From NCBI RefSeq assembly GCF_030124325.1, contig NZ_JASKLR010000011.1, positions 87,937-151,936 on the forward strand: 64,000 bases of DNA, in the 5' to 3' direction. Below the pieces are notes generated by a model that saw only the letters and a program-made list of their open reading frames with translations, did no database searches and was not told where the DNA came from. Source of the DNA: Sinorhizobium sp. 8-89 (GTDB lineage: Bacteria; Pseudomonadota; Alphaproteobacteria; Rhizobiales; Rhizobiaceae). Shown here piece after piece: positions 62,515 through 64,000 of this stretch; within the stretch, counting starts at the first letter, position 1; the number at the start of each line of letters is the position of its first letter. Position numbers and translations under genes: made by a program.

Positions 62515-62904
62515 GCCCCTCAAGAACTGACAATCGGGAAACTCGCCGCCGCCGGAGGCGTGGGCGTCGAGACCATCCGTTTCTACCAGCGCAGGGGGCT
62601 GCTCGCGACGCCGAAGCGGCTGGAGGGCGTGCGCCGTTATGGTGGCGAGGACGTGCGTCGGCTGCGGTTCATCAAACAGGCGCAGACGGCGGGCTTCACG
62701 CTGGAGGAAATTGGGGAGCTTCTGGCGCTGGACGCCGGAGAGGACCGCTCGGCGGCGCGGGAACTGGCAAAGAAGAGGCTCGAGCAGCTCGAGGCGAGAA
62801 TCGGAGAGCTTAATCGTGCTCGGCAAGCGCTCCGCAAGCTGGTGTCCGATTGCTCAGAGGACAAAACAGGGCCTTGCCCGATCCTCGCCTCCTTCGGGCT
62901 ATGA
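62500..62904 (+). CDS. merR: MerR-family metal/thiol-responsive regulator
   Basis: The 134-aa regulator has the HTH LTIGKLAAAGGVGVETIRFYQRRGLL (about 10-35), a wing region GVRRYGGEDVRRLRFIKQA and a long dimer coiled coil (about 80-117). The metal loop has Cys118 and Cys126 (DCSEDKTGPCPIL). The third Cys of mercury-specific MerR (Cys82 in Tn501) is replaced, the sequence there being DAGEDRSA. The spacing of the two Cys is x7 rather than x8. Ligand specificity may therefore differ from Hg(II). The mRNA may be nearly leaderless, since TATAAG lies at 62485-62490. Confidence 0.88.
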   Translation: MVRSQAPQELTIGKLAAAGGVGVETIRFYQRRGLLATPKRLEGVRRYGGEDVRRLRFIKQAQTAGFTLEEIGELLALDAGEDRSAARELAKKRLEQLEARIGELNRARQALRKLVSDCSEDKTGPCPILASFGL

Positions 62905-63277
62905 AGTTCGCATCAAGGCAATTGGTGGGACGTGTCGCTTGGCAGATAACTGTGAGAATGCGGCTGTTTCGCCTTTGATTTGGCATTTAATTTGAGAATC
63001 GAGCGGTCATAATTCTCAGGCTAACTGCCGTAAACTGTTTGCTATCTCATTGTATTTACGTATCTTTGTGTTCGTTCTTCATAGAAGCCGTGCGGTCACG
63101 CCTCGGCGCTGGTTTCTCAAATTAAATGCCAAATGGCCGCCGTATTTCTCAAATTAAGTGGCAATTCTCAATTTATGTGCGTGACTAACTATTTGAAATT
63201 ATTGCAACCAGAGTCTGGCAATTAAATGGAAAGCGACAGCGGATCTTTAATGCTGGCTTTGAGATGGATGCCTGATG
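62905..63277. repeat. AT-rich region with repeated 20-bp motifs, possible insertion-element ends
   Basis: ATTTGGCATTTAATTTGAGAA (about 62979-62999) reappears inverted as TTCTCAAATTAAATGCCAAAT (about 63114-63134). Degenerate copies follow: TTCTCAAATTAAGTGGCAATT (about 63148-63168) and ATTCTCAATTTATG (about 63166-63179). No gene is seen. Multiple end repeats of this sort recall IS21-family termini, with the transposase genes lost. They lie at the junction between island cargo and fabI. Confidence 0.55.
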
Positions 63278-64000
63278 TCAATCGATGATATGGTAGCCGC
63301 CGTCGACATAGAGTACCTGGCCGGTGATGAGCCGGGCGGCCTCGTGCGCGAGAAATGCAGTCGCAACGCCTACGTCGTCGATGTCGACCAGTTGACGCGT
63401 CGGCGACTTCACTTTCGTCTTCTCCAGGAGCGCATCGAACTCGGGAATGCCGGAGGCAGCGCGGGTCGCCAGAGCGCCGGGTGAGATCGCGTGCACGCGA
63501 ATGCCTTTCGGTCCGAGTTCCGCAGCAATGTAGCGCACGGCGCTCTCGAGCGCGGCCTTGGCCACGCCCATGATATTGTAGTTCTCCACCACCACCTGAG
63601 AGCCGTAATAGGTCATCGTAAAAAGCGTTCCGCCTCTCTTCATCAACGGTTCGGCGAGGTGCGCCATGCGGATGAAGGACCAGCAGGAAATCTCCATCGT
63701 CGTCAGGAAGCCCTCGCGCGCGACGTCGGTCACCCGCCCGCCGAGCGCATCCTTGGGCGAAAAGGCGATCGAGTGGACGAGGAAGTCGAGCTCTCCCCAG
63801 CTCTCAGCGATGCGTTCGAAGACCGCCTCCATCTGGCCGGGCACGGCAACGTCCAACGGCAGGACGATCGGTGCCTCGAGCTCGCGCGCCAGGGGCTCCA
63901 TATAGGGCTTGGTCTTGTCGTTGAGGTAGGTGACCGCCAGGTCCGCTCCGAATGCGCGGAATGCGCGGGCGCAGCCCCAGGCGATCGAGCGGTCGTTGGC
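63278..64000 (-). CDS. fabI: Enoyl-[acyl-carrier-protein] reductase, N-terminus outside window
   Basis: The visible 240 residues start within ANDRSIAWGCARAFRAFGADLAVTYL and run to the normal C-terminus (ITGQVLYVDGGYHIID). The enzyme is a short-chain dehydrogenase that reduces trans-2-enoyl-ACP with NADH in fatty-acid synthesis. LVHSIAFSPKDALGG, the FabI catalytic Tyr-x6-Lys (YNIMGVAK) and ISPGALATRAASGI are all present. Rhizobia often carry two FabI paralogues; which one this is cannot be told. Only the first 30 or so codons are missing. Confidence 0.94.
   Translation of the reverse strand, partial: ANDRSIAWGCARAFRAFGADLAVTYLNDKTKPYMEPLARELEAPIVLPLDVAVPGQMEAVFERIAESWGELDFLVHSIAFSPKDALGGRVTDVAREGFLTTMEISCWSFIRMAHLAEPLMKRGGTLFTMTYYGSQVVVENYNIMGVAKAALESAVRYIAAELGPKGIRVHAISPGALATRAASGIPEFDALLEKTKVKSPTRQLVDIDDVGVATAFLAHEAARLITGQVLYVDGGYHIID

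Overview
The window reads as the chromosome of a Sinorhizobium (Ensifer) species. It is GC-rich and carries rhizobial intergenic mosaic repeats (RIME/ABC type). Several gene blocks match the Sinorhizobium meliloti arrangement as I remember it: orfA-pit, dnaKJ, polA next to a structured sRNA, smeAB-smeR, and the N-acetylglucosamine ABC/nag locus. No database was consulted; family names come from recognisable motifs.

Positions 1-47,650 are mostly core chromosome. In order: a truncated ada-like gene, a DUF2244 membrane protein, nth, a PfkB adenosine kinase, a frameshifted P-loop kinase, an SH3 protein, a 2-hydroxyacid dehydrogenase, a GNAT acetyltransferase, moeB/thiF, recF, the phosphate operon orfA-pit behind a Pho box, dnaK/dnaJ with a heat-shock-type promoter, a class A penicillin-binding protein, an sRNA with three anti-Shine-Dalgarno loops, a DMT exporter, a YbhN-type protein, an M20 dipeptidase, a frameshifted MarR gene, a second sRNA and polA. 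The SmeAB efflux pump with its TetR regulator follows. Then comes a large amino-sugar locus. On the minus strand it has a substrate-binding protein, two permeases, a Gfo/Idh/MocA oxidoreductase and an ATPase, plus murQ. On the plus strand it has a BadF-type kinase, a GntR regulator, an SIS-type deaminase and nagA; cutC, a ROK kinase and an amidase follow on the minus strand. Together these suggest uptake and catabolism of GlcNAc and probably MurNAc from peptidoglycan or chitin. EI24/CysZ-like, slyX, a BMP-type binding protein and msrA complete the core part.

At 47,934 a tRNA-Ser(GGA) gene is followed directly by a tyrosine integrase broken by three frameshifts and lacking its catalytic His, so positions 48,024 to about 63,200 look like an old, decaying genomic island. 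Its first 5 kb is a gene graveyard: a DUF1810 gene with a frameshift, a cold-shock gene with an in-frame amber codon, a LigD remnant with a huge deletion and a small internal inversion, and a DUF4112 gene with an amber codon.

The second part of the island is intact accessory cargo. It has an AttEFGH-like ABC/lipocalin operon, a TetR regulator, a cytochrome P460 plus cupredoxin pair behind an 18-bp-arm perfect palindrome, a chimeric c-type haem ORF and a two-gene membrane-protein unit. A MerR regulator divergent from a glutaredoxin-MauE fusion follows, with a mercury-type operator. AT-rich repeats that look like insertion-element ends follow, and the window ends inside a fabI gene. No CRISPR array, rRNA, or defence system I can name was seen.
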